Source of the DNA: Epinephelus fuscoguttatus
Taxonomy: Eukaryota; Chordata; Actinopteri; Perciformes; Serranidae
Length of the DNA: 64,000 bases
Assembly (NCBI RefSeq): GCF_011397635.1
Contig: NC_064761.1
Location: 37,412,143-37,476,142 of the forward strand
Reading direction: 5' to 3'
A model generated the notes under the pieces. It ran no database searches. It saw only the letters and a list, made by a program, of their open reading frames with translations, and was not told where the DNA came from. Positions 1 through 11,815 of the stretch are shown here, in pieces. The position numbers and the translations under genes were made by a program. The first letter of the stretch is position 1. The number at the start of each line of letters is the position of its first letter.

Positions 1-48
1 TATATTTAAGAAACAAAGATAATGAGGTCGTCATGGGTGTTGCAAAGT

Positions 49-106
49 CAGATAATAATAATAATAATAATAAACTTTATTTATATAGCACCTTTCTTAC
101 AATAAT
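49..106 (-). repeat. SINE/LINE 3' tail with (TAA)n
   Basis: A TAA trinucleotide run at about 51-75 is followed by a segment that, read on the minus strand, has the GGTGCTATATAAATAAAG signature common at the 3' ends of fish retroposons. It ends about 20 bases before the acceptor of the first inpp5d exon in the window. Family assignment is from recognition only. Confidence 0.5.
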
Positions 107-123
107 TTTGGCTGTATTTGCAG

Positions 124-3100
124 ACGCAATCAAAACTACACCAACATCCTGCGATTTCTGAATCTGGGAGATAAGAAGCTCAATCCATTTGACATCACGC
201 ATCGGTTCACCCACCTCTTCTGGCTCGGTGATTTGAACTACCGTGTCGAACTCCCTTCTACAGTAAGTTGTTGTTAAATGCAGTTTGTGCTATAGAAACA
301 AGAACAAGCAAATGCAACATACTGTTTGTACTTTGAACCAAATTCATCGAGCTTCTCTTGTTATAAATCAACGTGCAGATTCACAAACATATGATCTGTG
401 TCTGCTTTTATGAAAAGTGTCTTGTCATGACGTTTATCTGGCAGATCCAGCTGTGAGTCAGTGAGCGGTGCATAAAAGAGCGTGCTGGTTGTCAGGTGTC
501 TGAGCTCTCAGCTGCGAACACTTTCAGGCAGGAAAAGTCACCTCTCTGCACTGTTTCCCTTCACAGGAAGCTGAGCACATTGTGACAAAGATCAAACAGC
601 AGCAGTACCAGGAGCTCCTCAGTAAAGACCAGCTCAACATGGAGAGGAAAGATGGAAGGGTCTTCCTGCATTTTGGTGAGAATATTGATGAGTACAGTCA
701 CACAGCAACGTGTGTGTGTCCCCTACAGTCTGTGCTGCATGTGATTTTTTCAACCTGTTGCATTCATTTATTGTCAGCGTGCTTAAGAAATAAAAACATG
801 TCTTTTTAATCATAATTTTTCTTGACTGTAGATGAAGAGGAAATCACGTTTGCACCCACGTATCGCTTTGAAAGAGACACCAGAGAGAAGTATGCCTACA
901 CAAAGGCCAAGGCCACAGGGGTACGTTTATATTTAGTCAGATGTCTTTCCCCTGTTGGGCTCCTGTGGGGCCCCACAGTGCAGAAACACAACTCTCAGTT
1001 GACACAGAACATGGGTTTTGCTTTAAGCGATGCAGGTCAAAAAGTCCAAGAAGATGTGCTGTGGCTCATAGAAAATGTACAATACAACCCATCTACAGAG
1101 ACCAAGAGCCTCGTGAATGTTGATGTCTGTATTGATCCATACCAGCAAGAATGTTTGATCATGTTTCTATCAGAAATTACATGACCTACATAAATAACCT
1201 CCCCCCTGATTTTAATGCTTAAATTGCTATTAAAATCCTGTCTGTTGCTTTCAGTATTCATGTATGACTTTAACTCCACAGACAAAATACAATTTGCCCT
1301 CATGGTGTGATCGTGTCCTGCGGAAGTCATACCCTCTGGTTCATGTCGTCTGCCAAGCGTACGGTGAGTAATTCAAAATGAGCTCTTATAGTAGTGGTTT
1401 CTTTTACAAGGCCGGATAATGTCTGAATTAGGGAGGGGATTATGTTTTCAGTTTCAGTTCAGTTTATTTGTTTGTCAGCAGGATTATGGGAAAAGTGCTG
1501 AACTGATTTTCATGAAACTTATTGGAAGGGTGGAGCAAATCATTTTTCATTTTTGTTAACATTGTGAGATAAGACAAAATGTCAAATAAAATTTCCCCAA
1601 ACATGGTTTCTGTCATTTTAGGTAGTTCTTATCACGCTGATGTATGTTCAAGTGTTCATTTTCTCAGATTAGTTTGGTTATGATGTGTTATTTGATGGTA
1701 TAAACACAGTCTGACCACCTGGGCTTTTATTTTGGTACTTTCGTTAACCAGCAGTGTGCATTTGTATATTAGCTAAATATTTAGTCTCACCAAGCACATT
1801 CAGATTTAACATTTAATATTTAGATTTAGATTTAACATTAAGATTTAACATTTAGATTTAGATTCAACATTTACATTTAACATTTAGATTTAACATTTAA
1901 TATTTAGATTTAGATTCAACATTTAGATTTAACATTTAGATTTAGATTTAACATTAAGATTTAACATTTAGATTTACATTTAGATTTAACATTTAACATT
2001 TAGATTTAACATTAAGGTTTAACATTTAACATTTAGGTTTAACATTCAACATTTAGATTTAACATTTAGGTTTAACATTCAACATTTAAATTTAGATTTA
2101 ACATTTAGGTTTAACATTTAATATTTAGATTTAACTGTGACATTATATTTCAAATACTGCTGTATATGTGGTAAAAAAATGACTTTAAAAAATTCACACC
2201 ACTTTTTTAAAAGTTGTTTGAAGCTAAATATGGCAAAATGTTGCTGTTAATTTCAGTGCAAGCCACTTTACAAACGGCACCCCATACATTCGGCCTTGGT
2301 GAAGGTCTGCGCTCTCCAAATGCCCTTTTAGTTTCCTTTGGTTCCCCAGGAAGGCCAGATATACACTTGCTTTTTAAGTGTTTGCACGGACAGGCGCCAT
2401 TGTAGCTACTCATGTTACTGGAGGATTCCACTTGAGGGCACACCACAGAACTCAGAACAATGAACAGATTCATTCAGCCGAACATTACATCTTGCAGGGT
2501 GCACCAATGACATCATGACGAGTGACCACTCACCATTATTCGCTTCATTTGAAGTTGGAGTCGCCTCACAATTTGTCTCCAAGCAAGGTATGATCACCAT
2601 CTACGGCTCACTGCAGATGACTTCATGTTATACACTCTAAAATAGGATTATGTCTTTTTTTTTTTTAATTTTCAGATCCAAGCAGTGCACCTCAGGGTGG
2701 GATACAGATCATGAACTGTGTGGCCACCTTGTTGACAAAATCGAAGACCAAGTTCTTCATTGAATTCCATTCCAGCTGCTTGGAGAGTACGTTTTGTCTG
2801 TGCGATGTATCACATTGGATTCTGCTTTAAAATATACTTAGATGATCAAAACAAATATTTCTCCAAATGTTACAGAAACAGTGAAGACTTCAGAGGGAGA
2901 CAACAGGGAGCACTCAGATGGGTCAATAAAAGTTTGGTTTGGCAACCAAGTTGAGGTAAAGTTAGGACGGAGTTTTCAATATGGAGGATGACTCGTTCTG
3001 AGACGCAGTTGTCATTCGTTCTATTTCCTGTCTTTGCAGCTCACCCCGATCATCTCTGACCCCGAGTACCTTCTGGATCAGCACATCCTCATCTGTGTGA

Positions 3101-3408
3101 AGGCGACGGACTGCGACGAGTCGTATGGTAACAAACTTACACACAGTTTGTTATGCGGATGTATTTAGCTGAACAGTGCTGACAGTTTGCTGGTGTCTTC
3201 TTCCTAAAGGGGAGGGTTGTGTTGCGCTGCGAGCTGCACAGTTCTGCTACACAGAGTTTCAGATCTCGTTGACTCACCACGGAGAGAAGACAGGCACTTT
3301 GACAGGTGGCATCCAGTTACACACGTCTGAGGGCAAACCCACAGAGAAGTTATACGGTGAGTCTGGAGATAAACTCGGGACCTCAAAGGAATAAATCCCC
3401 TCCAAATG

Positions 3409-3450
<42 letters not shown>

Positions 3451-6400
3451 GAAAATAGATACGTCCGTTGTAAACATCATTGCCCTTCTACTTCCATGTT
3501 GGCATAGATACAGCCAGTAGATGGCACTAGAGGGCAGAGTCACAAGTTTCACACAACAACAAACAAGGCGACAGTAGAGGTCATAATGTACCTTTTCTTT
3601 TAGAACTTAATTTTTATTTAGTTTTCATCAACAAAAACACAGTGTATACATTTCTTTTTTTTCCCAGATGTAACATTTGTACATTTATACATGTAATCAA
3701 AAATGACCTAATTTAAAGAAAACAGCGCAGACATCCACTCTGATGTCTTAACCCATTGGTTAGCAAAAGCAAAATTAAAAAAAAGGAATGAAAAATAATA
3801 GTAATAACTGTCCACTCCACATTATAATCACACAGATAAAGTACAGGTGCAAAATTTGTTCTACAGACATTGACATATTATGTATATAATGTATTATGTG
3901 CATGGGGGGGAATATAAAAGCAAAAGTTTGGCAGAGCCCTACTGGATGATAAACATCATTGTATTAATAAAGCCATGACAGAATTTTTGTGAAGCCTTAT
4001 AAGTTCCGTTTGGCCATTTATTAAAATGTCTTAAATGTCTTAAAATGTTGTATCTCGCTTGAACTACACTGCCTCCACGATTTCTGGTGGTACTGCTCAC
4101 ATCCGTATCAGTAAGCTTTCAGAAAACATGCACAAAAACGGGTGAAAAGAAAGCAGAGAACAGATGTTGAGCATAAATGAACCCCTCGCTCACCCTGTGT
4201 TACATTGAGTTCAATTTAAAAAAAAAGTTGTTTTTCTGCCATGCCTCCACGCTGAATGAAGAATCCAAAACCTGAGACAATTCTTGATGAACTTAAGTCA
4301 TAGGGGTCTGCATTTAACAACAGCAAAACTATATCAAAACATCCATTTACAAACTTTCCCACGGCTTGTGCAGTATATTCCAAGTGTCTTTTATTTCATT
4401 TTATTTTCTCCGCTCATGTCCATACACAGCAACCAAAGTCACGATAAAAACATTTCTAATACACTTTCGATGACCGAACAGGAGCAGGGAGAAGAAAATT
4501 ATTTTACCAGCCCCTCTCTCAAAACTTAAATAATCAGGAGAAACAGATGGTCTGTCAGTTACAGTTAATACCAATACCTACAGTTACACACAGTGTCCCC
4601 TTCAACAAGGGAACAACCTCTACACGACAACTCCATACCGTCCAATTGTTCTTTATACATTTTCTTAAACTGAAAATTATTTACACAACTTTAAATCATT
4701 TTGTAAAGAATTCCACAGTTTAATGCCCATGACTGAAATACATGGCTGTTGTAATGTAGTCCGTGCAAACTGGTGCTTAAAGTGAATTTTTTTTCTATGC
4801 TCATCATACTCGGAAATAACAACTTTTGTAGATGTTCTGGTAACACTGCATTTTGCTCTAAACATAACTAACAGTGTCTGTAAATCAACTAAGTCTTTAG
4901 GTCTCAATAGTCCTGACTTGATAAACAGTCTGTTGGTGTGTTCTCTTGGATCTACTTTATGAATAACTCTTACTGCTCTTCTCTTTAACATCACCAGTGG
5001 CTTCATGTATGTGTTGCCCCACACCTCCACGCAGGAAGAATTATCCAGTAATATGCTCAGTGGTTTCCAAACAGGCAGCCCTCTCTGACGGGGAAATTAA
5101 CAAAAAGTGGAATTTGTCTATGTTCTCTTCAAAGCCAGACTCCATTGATAAAAACATTAATTTTACCTCGCTGCACACAGGAGCTTTAGTGAATCCAAAC
5201 TAAACTAAACTAAACTAAACCTTTAAAACACCAAAGCCACATAAAAACAGAAACAACCTGACTGAAGGAGGCAGTGGCAAACCAGCAGCTTCTGTGATGA
5301 GTGAGGTAAAGTCAATGTTTTTGTCAATGGAGTTTGGCTTTAAAGAGAACATTGATAAGGTTTAAATGCTCTCTATTTCAGTTGATGTAGCATCAAGTCC
5401 TCTTTTTCTCTGCTTTCAGATTTCATCAAAGTTGAAAGGGATGACACTGTCACCTCAAAAGGCAAAGGCGGTGACCCGACCAAGTAAGACTTTTCTTTTT
5501 TCCACTTCACTTTCGCTTTCACTGACTTCAAAAAATATCTCAAACATGACACCCGGGTGTGATATTTCCTGTCTTCTGGTTGACAGGGGCTCCATGACCC
5601 AAGCGCATGATATTTCTAACCCCAGTTACATGGGCGTATCCTTCAGAAGTGGCAATGTGATAGATAAAGGTTGGAGTTACAGCATGCCACCTAAAAATCT
5701 TCCACTCGCCGGACAAGGTTGTAAAGACATCAAGAAGGGTGGCTATGATGTGGGCACACGCAGTCCCACAGGAAAACCCTTAAATCCTACGTAAGGAAAA
5801 ACATCTCACATTAATAGCTGATATGACTGAACAGAATGTGAAGCTGAATGTAATCTCCTGTTTCCTAGGAGTGAGGATGAAAAGGTGTCAGAGATGTTCG
5901 ACAATCCATTATACGGTTCAATGGGAAAATCACGGGGCAAGGACCAAGAGCACCAGCAGAAGGACCACCTCACACCAGCAGACGGAGACCCTGATCGCCC
6001 CCCGCTGCCCACCCCACGCAACCGCTCCTTCACCTGCTCTGAGACCAAACCTCAGCCTACAGCCCCCATCACTTTGCTTCCCTTGCCGCACAAGAAACCA
6101 GTGGTGCCTTCACGTTCTGAAGGGGGCGCCCCACACAACCGGCCTCCTTTGCCTTGCAAGGCTCGGCCGGGCGTGCCGGAGCCCCAGAACCCCAGAGACT
6201 ACAGAGACAGCTCCGAACTCCCCTGCAAACTCAGACTGCCAGCGAGACCTGGCCAGCCACTGCCTCACAAAGACAGTAAGGAGAACTCTGACTCATTAGT
6301 CTCATGCCTGTTTCAGACTGCATAAAATTTCTGTCTGTTATGATGGTCGCTGTGTCAGATTTTAGAGTCATAACATTTTGCCATGACTCGGCCAAGAGAC

Positions 6401-7692
6401 GTGACAGAATACACGTTGGTCCAAATCAAGTCTAAGCTTTCCGTCTTTCATGATGCAATGACATTGACAGAAGTTCTGTCAAGGTCCAAACACACCAAAC
6501 CGACATCAAAGAACTAGTGGCGCCAAAGCCGACAGTTGCATCCCCTCACGTTGCCTGTTTCTCAGCCAAAAAGTTGCACTTGAACAAACTGCCAAAAAGA
6601 AAGCCAAGGGCCAACTTGCATGTACATTCTGCGCCTAACTTTCCATACCAGCAGGCAGAGGTAGTGTGTATTCTTCTTTCAAAAAGGGAAATCAGAAGAC
6701 AAACAGGACGGATTCAAGATGCTAGTTAGCTAGTTAGCTAGTTATCACCTTAAAAGCACAACCCTATGCTGAAAGAACGTTTCTCTTCTTGTGCGCTGAA
6801 CTAAACTACCAGTCAGAGAGATTTAATTTACCGATAGGCTTTGCCAGGTCAGACGCCTAAATAAAAGCCGACAAGTGCCAACTATGGTGCAGGACACACT
6901 GTAAAAACTAGGACGACAGACACTCGTCAACAACCTGCTGACATTGACCGACAGCTGTCTGTCGGCCCAGTGTGTCAGGGTCCTTGGACTTTCTCGTTGT
7001 CTGTGATTTTGATTGACAGAGTTGTACACATTTGTCAAGTCTGTCTACCTGTCATTTTAATTCTGATTTTAGAATGATAATAAGACATTTAATAGCATTT
7101 CATAGTCATTTATTTTTTTAATTATCAGGCATTCATAGCGCAGTTGCTGAGTCCAAGACAAATTTCCCTTTGTGGGACAATAAAGTATATCGTATTGTAT
7201 CCTATCGTATCAACGCCATCACAGTTATTGGTCTTGTTAAAGAATCTTCAGACACTCAGCTGCCGTTACATTTTGCAGCGGTATGATGTGATATCGCCAA
7301 ACAACGTGATGGGTAAAGGCAGTGAGACAACGTGGTCATGCCTGTGTGATCAAAGACTAGGCTGTAGCTAATCAATGTGAACACGCCAACAACTGGACAG
7401 GGGTGTGAATTACTTAAAGTGACAGTAAATCGTCCTCAGTGATGGTCAGTCAGTCAGTGACAGAAAATATTTGGATAAAGCGACCTCTGGTCATCGGAAA
7501 CAAACAGTAGCGGTGTTTACGATCCTGGCTGTCTTGTGTTCGGAAAAGCCTCACAGCTATTTACCTTTACCGTTCACATCGTTCCTCTAACAAATATATT
7601 ATCTAACAAATATAAAACATATGATGATGTAAACTCTTTGTCTTCCCTTAGTGCATCCTGAAGTTCCCAAGATGGGCCGTTCTGTGAAGTGA
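124..7692 (+). CDS. inpp5d: inpp5d (SHIP1), 3' half: phosphatinositol 5-phosphatase, 13 exons
   Basis: SHIP1 removes the 5-phosphate of PI(3,4,5)P3 at the membrane and dampens immune-receptor signalling. Exons join in phase: 124-262, 567-675, 832-920, 1282-1363, 2498-2587, 2676-2786, 2876-2955, 3040-3127, 3210-3356, 5420-5483, 5587-5790, 5869-6275, 7652-7692 (TGA 7690-7692), giving 549 residues; the SH2 domain and first half lie upstream of the window. Visible are the 5-phosphatase motifs FWLGDLNYR (exon at 124), PSWCDRVL (1282) and SDHSPLF (2498), then a C2-like region. Two phosphotyrosine motifs follow, NPSYMGV (5587 exon) and NPLYGS (5869 exon), and proline-rich SH3-type stretches such as RPPLPCK. 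The NPxY spacing and the RDYRD-ELP tail match SHIP1 rather than SHIP2 (INPPL1). All introns are GT-AG; the 2.06-kb one (3357-5419) contains transposon relics. Every exon junction was inferred by eye but phases all agree. Confidence 0.94.
1801..2135. repeat. AT-rich minisatellite in inpp5d intron
   Basis: About 335 bases of imperfect repeats built on a 12-base unit (AACATTTAGATT and variants such as AACATTTAGGTT, AACATTAAGATT). It fills part of the intron between the exons at 1282 and 2498. Unit variants alternate, which suggests expansion by slippage and unequal exchange. Confidence 0.9.
3412..3445. repeat. (TA)n microsatellite
   Basis: An uninterrupted TA run of about 16 units just after the donor of the inpp5d exon ending at 3356. 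Confidence 0.95.
4677..5030 (-). mobile_element. LINE fragment, C-terminal end of ORF2
   Basis: A 117-residue open frame on the minus strand begins MEVWGNTY.KPL and contains KRRAVRVI, NRLFIKSGLL, DLVDLQTLLVMF and CISVMGIKLWNSL. These are typical of the extreme C-terminus of reverse-transcriptase proteins of non-LTR retrotransposons of the L2/Rex1 type in fish. Only the end of the protein is present, so this is a 5'-truncated dead copy, antisense inside an inpp5d intron. Confidence 0.75.
5105..5362. repeat. Palindromic (fold-back) MITE-like repeat, copy 1
   Basis: The left arm (about 5105-5200, with AAAGCCAGACTCCATTGA) is the imperfect reverse complement of the right arm (about 5250-5362, with TCAATGGAGTTTGGCTTT). 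Related arms occur at 34.1-34.4 kb and 51.5-51.8 kb, so it is a dispersed family. It lies immediately 5' of the inpp5d exon at 5420. Confidence 0.75.
6479..6990. mobile_element. Non-autonomous DNA transposon with inverted termini
   Basis: The left end CAAGGTCCAAACACACCAAA is the imperfect inverse of the right end at about 6962-6990 (GTGTGTCAGGGTCCTTG). Between them are CCGACA/TGTCGG motifs, a pattern I recognise from repeats common in fish genomes. No transposase frame is seen. It sits in the last inpp5d intron. Confidence 0.6.
7131..7206 (+). repeat. LINE 3' tail fragment
   Basis: The stretch reads AAGACAAATTTCCCTTTGTG, then GGACAATAAAGTATAT and a degenerate run of TATCG/TATTG units. This is the usual 3' terminus of fish Rex1/L2-type LINEs. 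It lies in the last inpp5d intron. Confidence 0.6.
7652..7692 (+). CDS. inpp5d: inpp5d terminal mini-exon
   Basis: The previous exon ends in phase 1 at 6275 before GTAAGG. A 41-base exon after a pyrimidine-rich tract and AG at 7650-7651 completes the codon and reads MHPEVPKMGRSVK then TGA. The ending MGRSVK parallels the LGRTAMQ end of mammalian SHIP1. The 1376-base intron before it holds a MITE-like element and a LINE 3' tail. Without this exon the frame would run on to a stop at 6323-6325, which is the alternative reading if the exon is skipped. Confidence 0.75.
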
Positions 7693-7834
7693 GACCGGGC
7701 TGCACCACAACTGTACAGCTTCCTGCTCTGCATCTTTAGAAACTTTAAATACAGTAAAAGCCTCAGCCGATCACTCCCCTGCAATATGTATGACTTATGA
7801 CAGACTGTTCATTTGTAACAAAGGAAGAGTTCTA

Positions 7835-8070
7835 CATTTTGGTGAATATGCCTGTGCACTTGCTCACTGAGAGTGAAAGGTGAAGTGCGACACCACTTTC
7901 ACGTCTGTATGCGAAATATGACGCTACAGCCAGTTAGCTTAGCTTAGCTAGCCTGGCTCTGTGCAAAGGGAACAAAAATCTGGCAACCAGCACCCCTAAA
8001 ACTCATTTATTAACATGTTTATCACATTTGTCTTAATGCTAAACTAAGCTAACGTCTCCTGGTTGTAGTC
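7835..8070. repeat. Dispersed fish repeat of unknown class
   Basis: This segment, which includes GTTAGCTTAGCTTAGCTAGC and CCTGGCTCTGTGCAAAGG, is a motif string I recognise as high-copy in percomorph genomes. No boundaries or target duplication could be fixed. It abuts the Harbinger-like element that starts at 8079. Confidence 0.45.
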
Positions 8071-8078
8071 CTACATTA

Positions 8079-8218
8079 AAGGGCCAGTGTGTAATATTTG
8101 GCATGGTTTATTGTCAATCTGAATCTGAATCTGAATATTCTACCCATTAATATGTTTATACAAGTGTATGATCGCTATAAAATAAAACTGATTTGGTTTT
8201 CGTAGCCTTATAATTATG

Positions 8219-8267
<49 letters not shown>

Positions 8268-9271
8268 CAAGGGCCTTGCTTTAGTGAGGTCGCCATCTTG
8301 CGCCGCCATGTATGTACGGCAGACCTGGTGGACAATCCAGCCAGCCAGAGAACGCGTTTCGCGTGTATAAATGAACCAACGAAGACAGCGGGAGGAAGAA
8401 GGAGGAGGAAACAGCAGAGTGTTAGTAGTTCGTCGATGGAGAGTAGTGAAAAGTTTTTTTAGTTATAAAGTTTGCGAATGGACCACACTTACCACGCAAC
8501 AGGAGACAATGAACCCGAACCGTCATCTGCGAGGAAAAGAAGACGCAACTTCACTCCTTGTGATGCACTCTCTGCGGCACTTTTCCTCCTGATGATATAT
8601 CTCCCCAACAATGGTAGCAGTAGCACCGAATCCCATTCTGTGCATTCAGCCTCTCTTCTCGCCCGCTCAGCATCAAACACATGGAGTTCCTCATCTGTAT
8701 GCTCCGGCTCAAACAGGTATGGCTCTGGGTCTGTGTCCGCTACAAGAAACTCTTCAAAATCGCGTTCAGAGTTGTCCATTGCAGCTACTATAGTCCGGAG
8801 ATATTGCTAGGCTAAATAAACAGCTGAGCTCTGTTTACCGGCTACGCTGTCAGTCAGTGTGCGGGCTGGAGATTGAGCAGAGAGGGGAGAGGGCTCCCCA
8901 CTCGGTATGGTAAACGAGTATGTGTGTAAAGTTATGAAGTGTGTCTGTCATGCTAGAAGAGTCAGAGTTTGGGACGGAGTGGAGTGTTACTGGAGTTTCT
9001 GGAGTGCTCAAATAAACGGGCCTTTTTCCCGAACTCTCCTCTGGTCTCCTGCGCGTGAGGGATTCATTACAATATCGCAACATGGTTTAGATTTCTAAAT
9101 AAACATTCACCTCGCTAGATAGACCTACTCCTGAAAAAGTCGTGCGCAAGGCTTTTTGTCCCTACGAGGCCAACGTCATTTACCCGACGGGAGGGGTGAG
9201 CGAGTGAGCCCTGCAATCTAGAATTTGACCACTGATGTCACTGTTTTCAACCCATTTTACACACTGGCCTT
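8079..9271. mobile_element. Harbinger/PIF-like DNA transposon, 1193 bp
   Basis: The element starts AAGGGCCAGTGTGTAA and ends with the inverse (TTTACACACTGGCCTT). It is flanked on both sides by TTA (8076-8078 and 9272-9274). A 3-bp TTA target duplication is characteristic of PIF/Harbinger. Inside are a (TA)n run (8222-8266) and a minus-strand frame (8489-8779, 96 residues) with an acidic start MDNSERDFEEFLVADTDPEP. I recall that leader only loosely from ORFs carried by fish repeats. No DDE nuclease is visible, so the copy is non-autonomous. Confidence 0.75.
8489..8779 (-). CDS. Transposon-borne ORF fragment, acidic N-terminal leader
   Basis: A 96-residue frame inside the Harbinger-like element. 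It is rich in D and E in its first half (FEPEHTDEELHVFDAERARR) and has no motif I can assign firmly. The similar opening of repeat-encoded P2X7-like proteins in fish is a recollection, not a match I could test. It probably is a decayed remnant without host function. Confidence 0.3.
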   Translation of the reverse strand: MDNSERDFEEFLVADTDPEPYLFEPEHTDEELHVFDAERARREAECTEWDSVLLLPLLGRYIIRRKSAAESASQGVKLRLLFLADDGSGSLSPVAW

Positions 9272-9824
9272 TTAAAAGTACCAACACGAGCATGGCATCA
9301 ATCATATCTACTTCAAAGCAAAAAGGTGCACTTTCCAAAATGTCAAACTCTTCCTTTAAGGTGATAAAAACATTAGCAACACATTTTCAGACTACCGCTA
9401 AGCTCGCATTAAAAGGAAGGTTTGAAGTTAAACTCTGCTTATAAATAACTCTGTTACATTTCACGTAGAGTTTCACACTATACATACAGAAGCTGATGAA
9501 TGTTTACCGCACAGTATTATGTTGCACAGACGGTAACATGTTTGCCATGAAGAGATGTACAATAAATGCTCAAATAAATTCAAATATCAGCATAATGTGG
9601 GATCTTTATCACAACCTGAAGTCACGATTACTGTCTGTGAAAGTGTAAATAAAGTGAAAACAGACAACTTTTCCCCCTCTCGCATGTCCTAGTGGTGTAA
9701 CTGTTGGTGTCCTGTAGGCTGAAGAAATCTTCAGAGGACACACATTTCACATTACTCAGAGGTAGAGCGGGTCGTCCACTAATCATACGATGGGTGGCTC
9801 CTCCAGTCTGCACTTTGAAGTATC

Positions 9825-10015
9825 CTTGGGCAACATACTGAGCCCCCTATTGCTCCCAATGGCTGTTCAATTAGTGTGTGAGTGTGTGTGAATGATTATT
9901 GAGTAGCAAGTGGCCCCATGTATGACAGCCTCAGCCACCAGTGTGTGAATGTGTGAATGGGTGGATGTGTCATGTAGTGTAAAAGTGCTGTTAGTGATCA
10001 GAAGACGAGAAAAGT
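9825..10015. repeat. Dispersed fish repeat
   Basis: The region with GAGCCCCCTATTGCTCCCAA and the later CCAGTGTGTGAATGTGTGAA has the layout of a high-copy repeat I know from teleost genomes. The GTGTGTGAATG units make part of it simple-sequence-like. Boundaries are approximate. Confidence 0.45.
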
Positions 10016-10299
10016 GTTAAACAAGCGCAGTCCATTTATCATTTACAGTAGCTGCAGATACATTAATACTCTTTGGTAACTGGGATAGCGCCCAGGAATA
10101 ACAAAAGTGCTATCCTCTTCCTGTTTTGGTGACGCAAAATGTTGATGCACTTGTGTCGTAAATCAAGTGTCATTTTCCCGCGAGTTCGTACCCAGTGGCA
10201 GACAGAGTGCAGAGTGAAAGCGAGGCTTATAGGGACGCCATCTAAACACAGATAGTGTCATTATTTTTTTGTCATTTCACTGTGCAATCAACATTTATT

Positions 10300-10458
10300 T
10301 CTTTATTTTGGCTTTTTATTTGCCTTTATTAGATAGGACAGATTTAGCGTGAAAGTGGGAGAGATGTGGGGATGACATGTAGCAAAGGCACCGCTGCCAC
10401 ATGGACACAGCCTTTGTACATGGGGCACATGCTCTACCAGGTGAGCTAGTGGCCGCCC
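10300..10458 (-). mobile_element. tRNA-derived SINE, minus strand
   Basis: Read on the minus strand it begins GGGGCGGCCACTAGCTCACC and has a pol III A-box (TAGCTCACCTGG). A tRNA-unrelated body follows with GTACAAAGGCTGTGTCC, ending in a TCCTATCTAATAAAGGC-type tail. The B-box region is shortened, so it is unlikely to be transcribed as a tRNA. Confidence 0.7.
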
Positions 10459-11815
10459 CTGTTGTTTATGTCCTCCTGAGACCCTGTGTCCTCATATGTG
10501 GACATCACATTTTAGATTTACCTGACCTTATACTTTATTCTACTTAACTTAGACCTGTTGTCCTCGTTCATGGACACTTTTTTGTGCCACCTAGTGGTAG
10601 TTTGAGTACACTACACTAATCCATATAAAAACAAGATGGCAGCCATCTCTGCCAAGTCAGTCTGCAGCCGATCTCGCCACAAAAATGGACAAAACCTGAT
10701 CACGTTTTCAAACGTGTTTATTTATGATTAATAATGTTTGTCGTTGTTGATATGGCAACACATTTGACCAATTTTAGCACCAGTAACTTGTTTGAAGAAG
10801 AAGTCTTTTTTTTATCAGGTCCTACTGATCCCAAATACCTAAGATAAAATTAAAAATGCATATTAAAAAAGGTTGGGTCCAAGGAATATATTAGAAGTTA
10901 CAAATATTTTTCCTTGTGCCTCTCTGAGTGACTGGTGGGAAATGCACAACACTTCTTCTACCATAAATTAGTTATTAGATTTTTAAAATTCACCTTTTTA
11001 TGTTTGAAAGTTAAATGTTAAAGAAGAAATCCTGGAGTTGAAAAAAGACTCATGTTTTTCACTCTTGTCGTGCTGGTAAGTGTTAACTTAGACGTAGAAT
11101 AAAGTGATTTTGATAAATTATTACTATTTAAATCTCAGATTTGGTTATGTTTTTTTTTCTGATGGAAACATTCGTTGCACACAATATGTCCAAGGGCTGT
11201 TGGAAATTTGAAAATCTAACATTAATTTCTGTTTTTACAGTGTCTGTGATAAATGGAGTCATTTTGGTGATTTTAAAAGAAAACATGTCCTTGGCCAGGT
11301 GTGGAAGGCATGTTTTACAAAATACAACCAACCACCAAGTTTGCTAACATAAATATGTCCCTACCCAGAGCTTAGAAAATGATTTGACATGCTTCCTCCT
11401 CATAAATAACGAACAGTCCCTATATTCAAGCAAAAACTTGTCTATTTCCACTTTAAAGATTGCAGCAGTCACCACTGTAGTGCTGCAACACTCCAATCAT
11501 CTGCCTCCATCTGCTGTTGCCTGAAAGAACTGCATGCACAGTGAGACAAGATCACAGAGGACGGCCTACTCGATGGTACTGGAAATATACACAACAATCA
11601 ACTCCTGTGTTTCTTCATTTTGTTCAATCAGAGAAACCTCTTACAGAGAATTTCCTACATAATATTTCCTGAATTTACATTTTTTCCTTCTTTAAATCAA
11701 ATGACTTTGAAAGTTTCCCCCTGATCATTGGTAACCCAGTCACCACACCTCCGAGCGGCTGAGGAGGTTATTCTGGGCACGTGAGCAGTTCTCTTCTCAG
11801 AGATATCATCGAGTA
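10459..11815. other. Intergenic, no feature recognised
   Basis: Between the SINE and the next inverted-terminus repeat I see no coding exon, tRNA or clear repeat. The base composition is AT-rich with short homopolymer runs. Confidence 0.5.

Noticed and set aside
822..1184. 120-residue + frame
   Set aside because: It is the inpp5d exon at 832-920 read through into its intron; the frame beyond 920 has no family features.
4284..4529. 81-residue + frame
   Set aside because: It lies in an inpp5d intron beside a LINE fragment, with no recognisable motif.
10400..10458. tRNA gene on minus strand
   Set aside because: An A-box and tRNA-like 5' part are present, but no full cloverleaf or intact B-box; the body and tail are those of a SINE.
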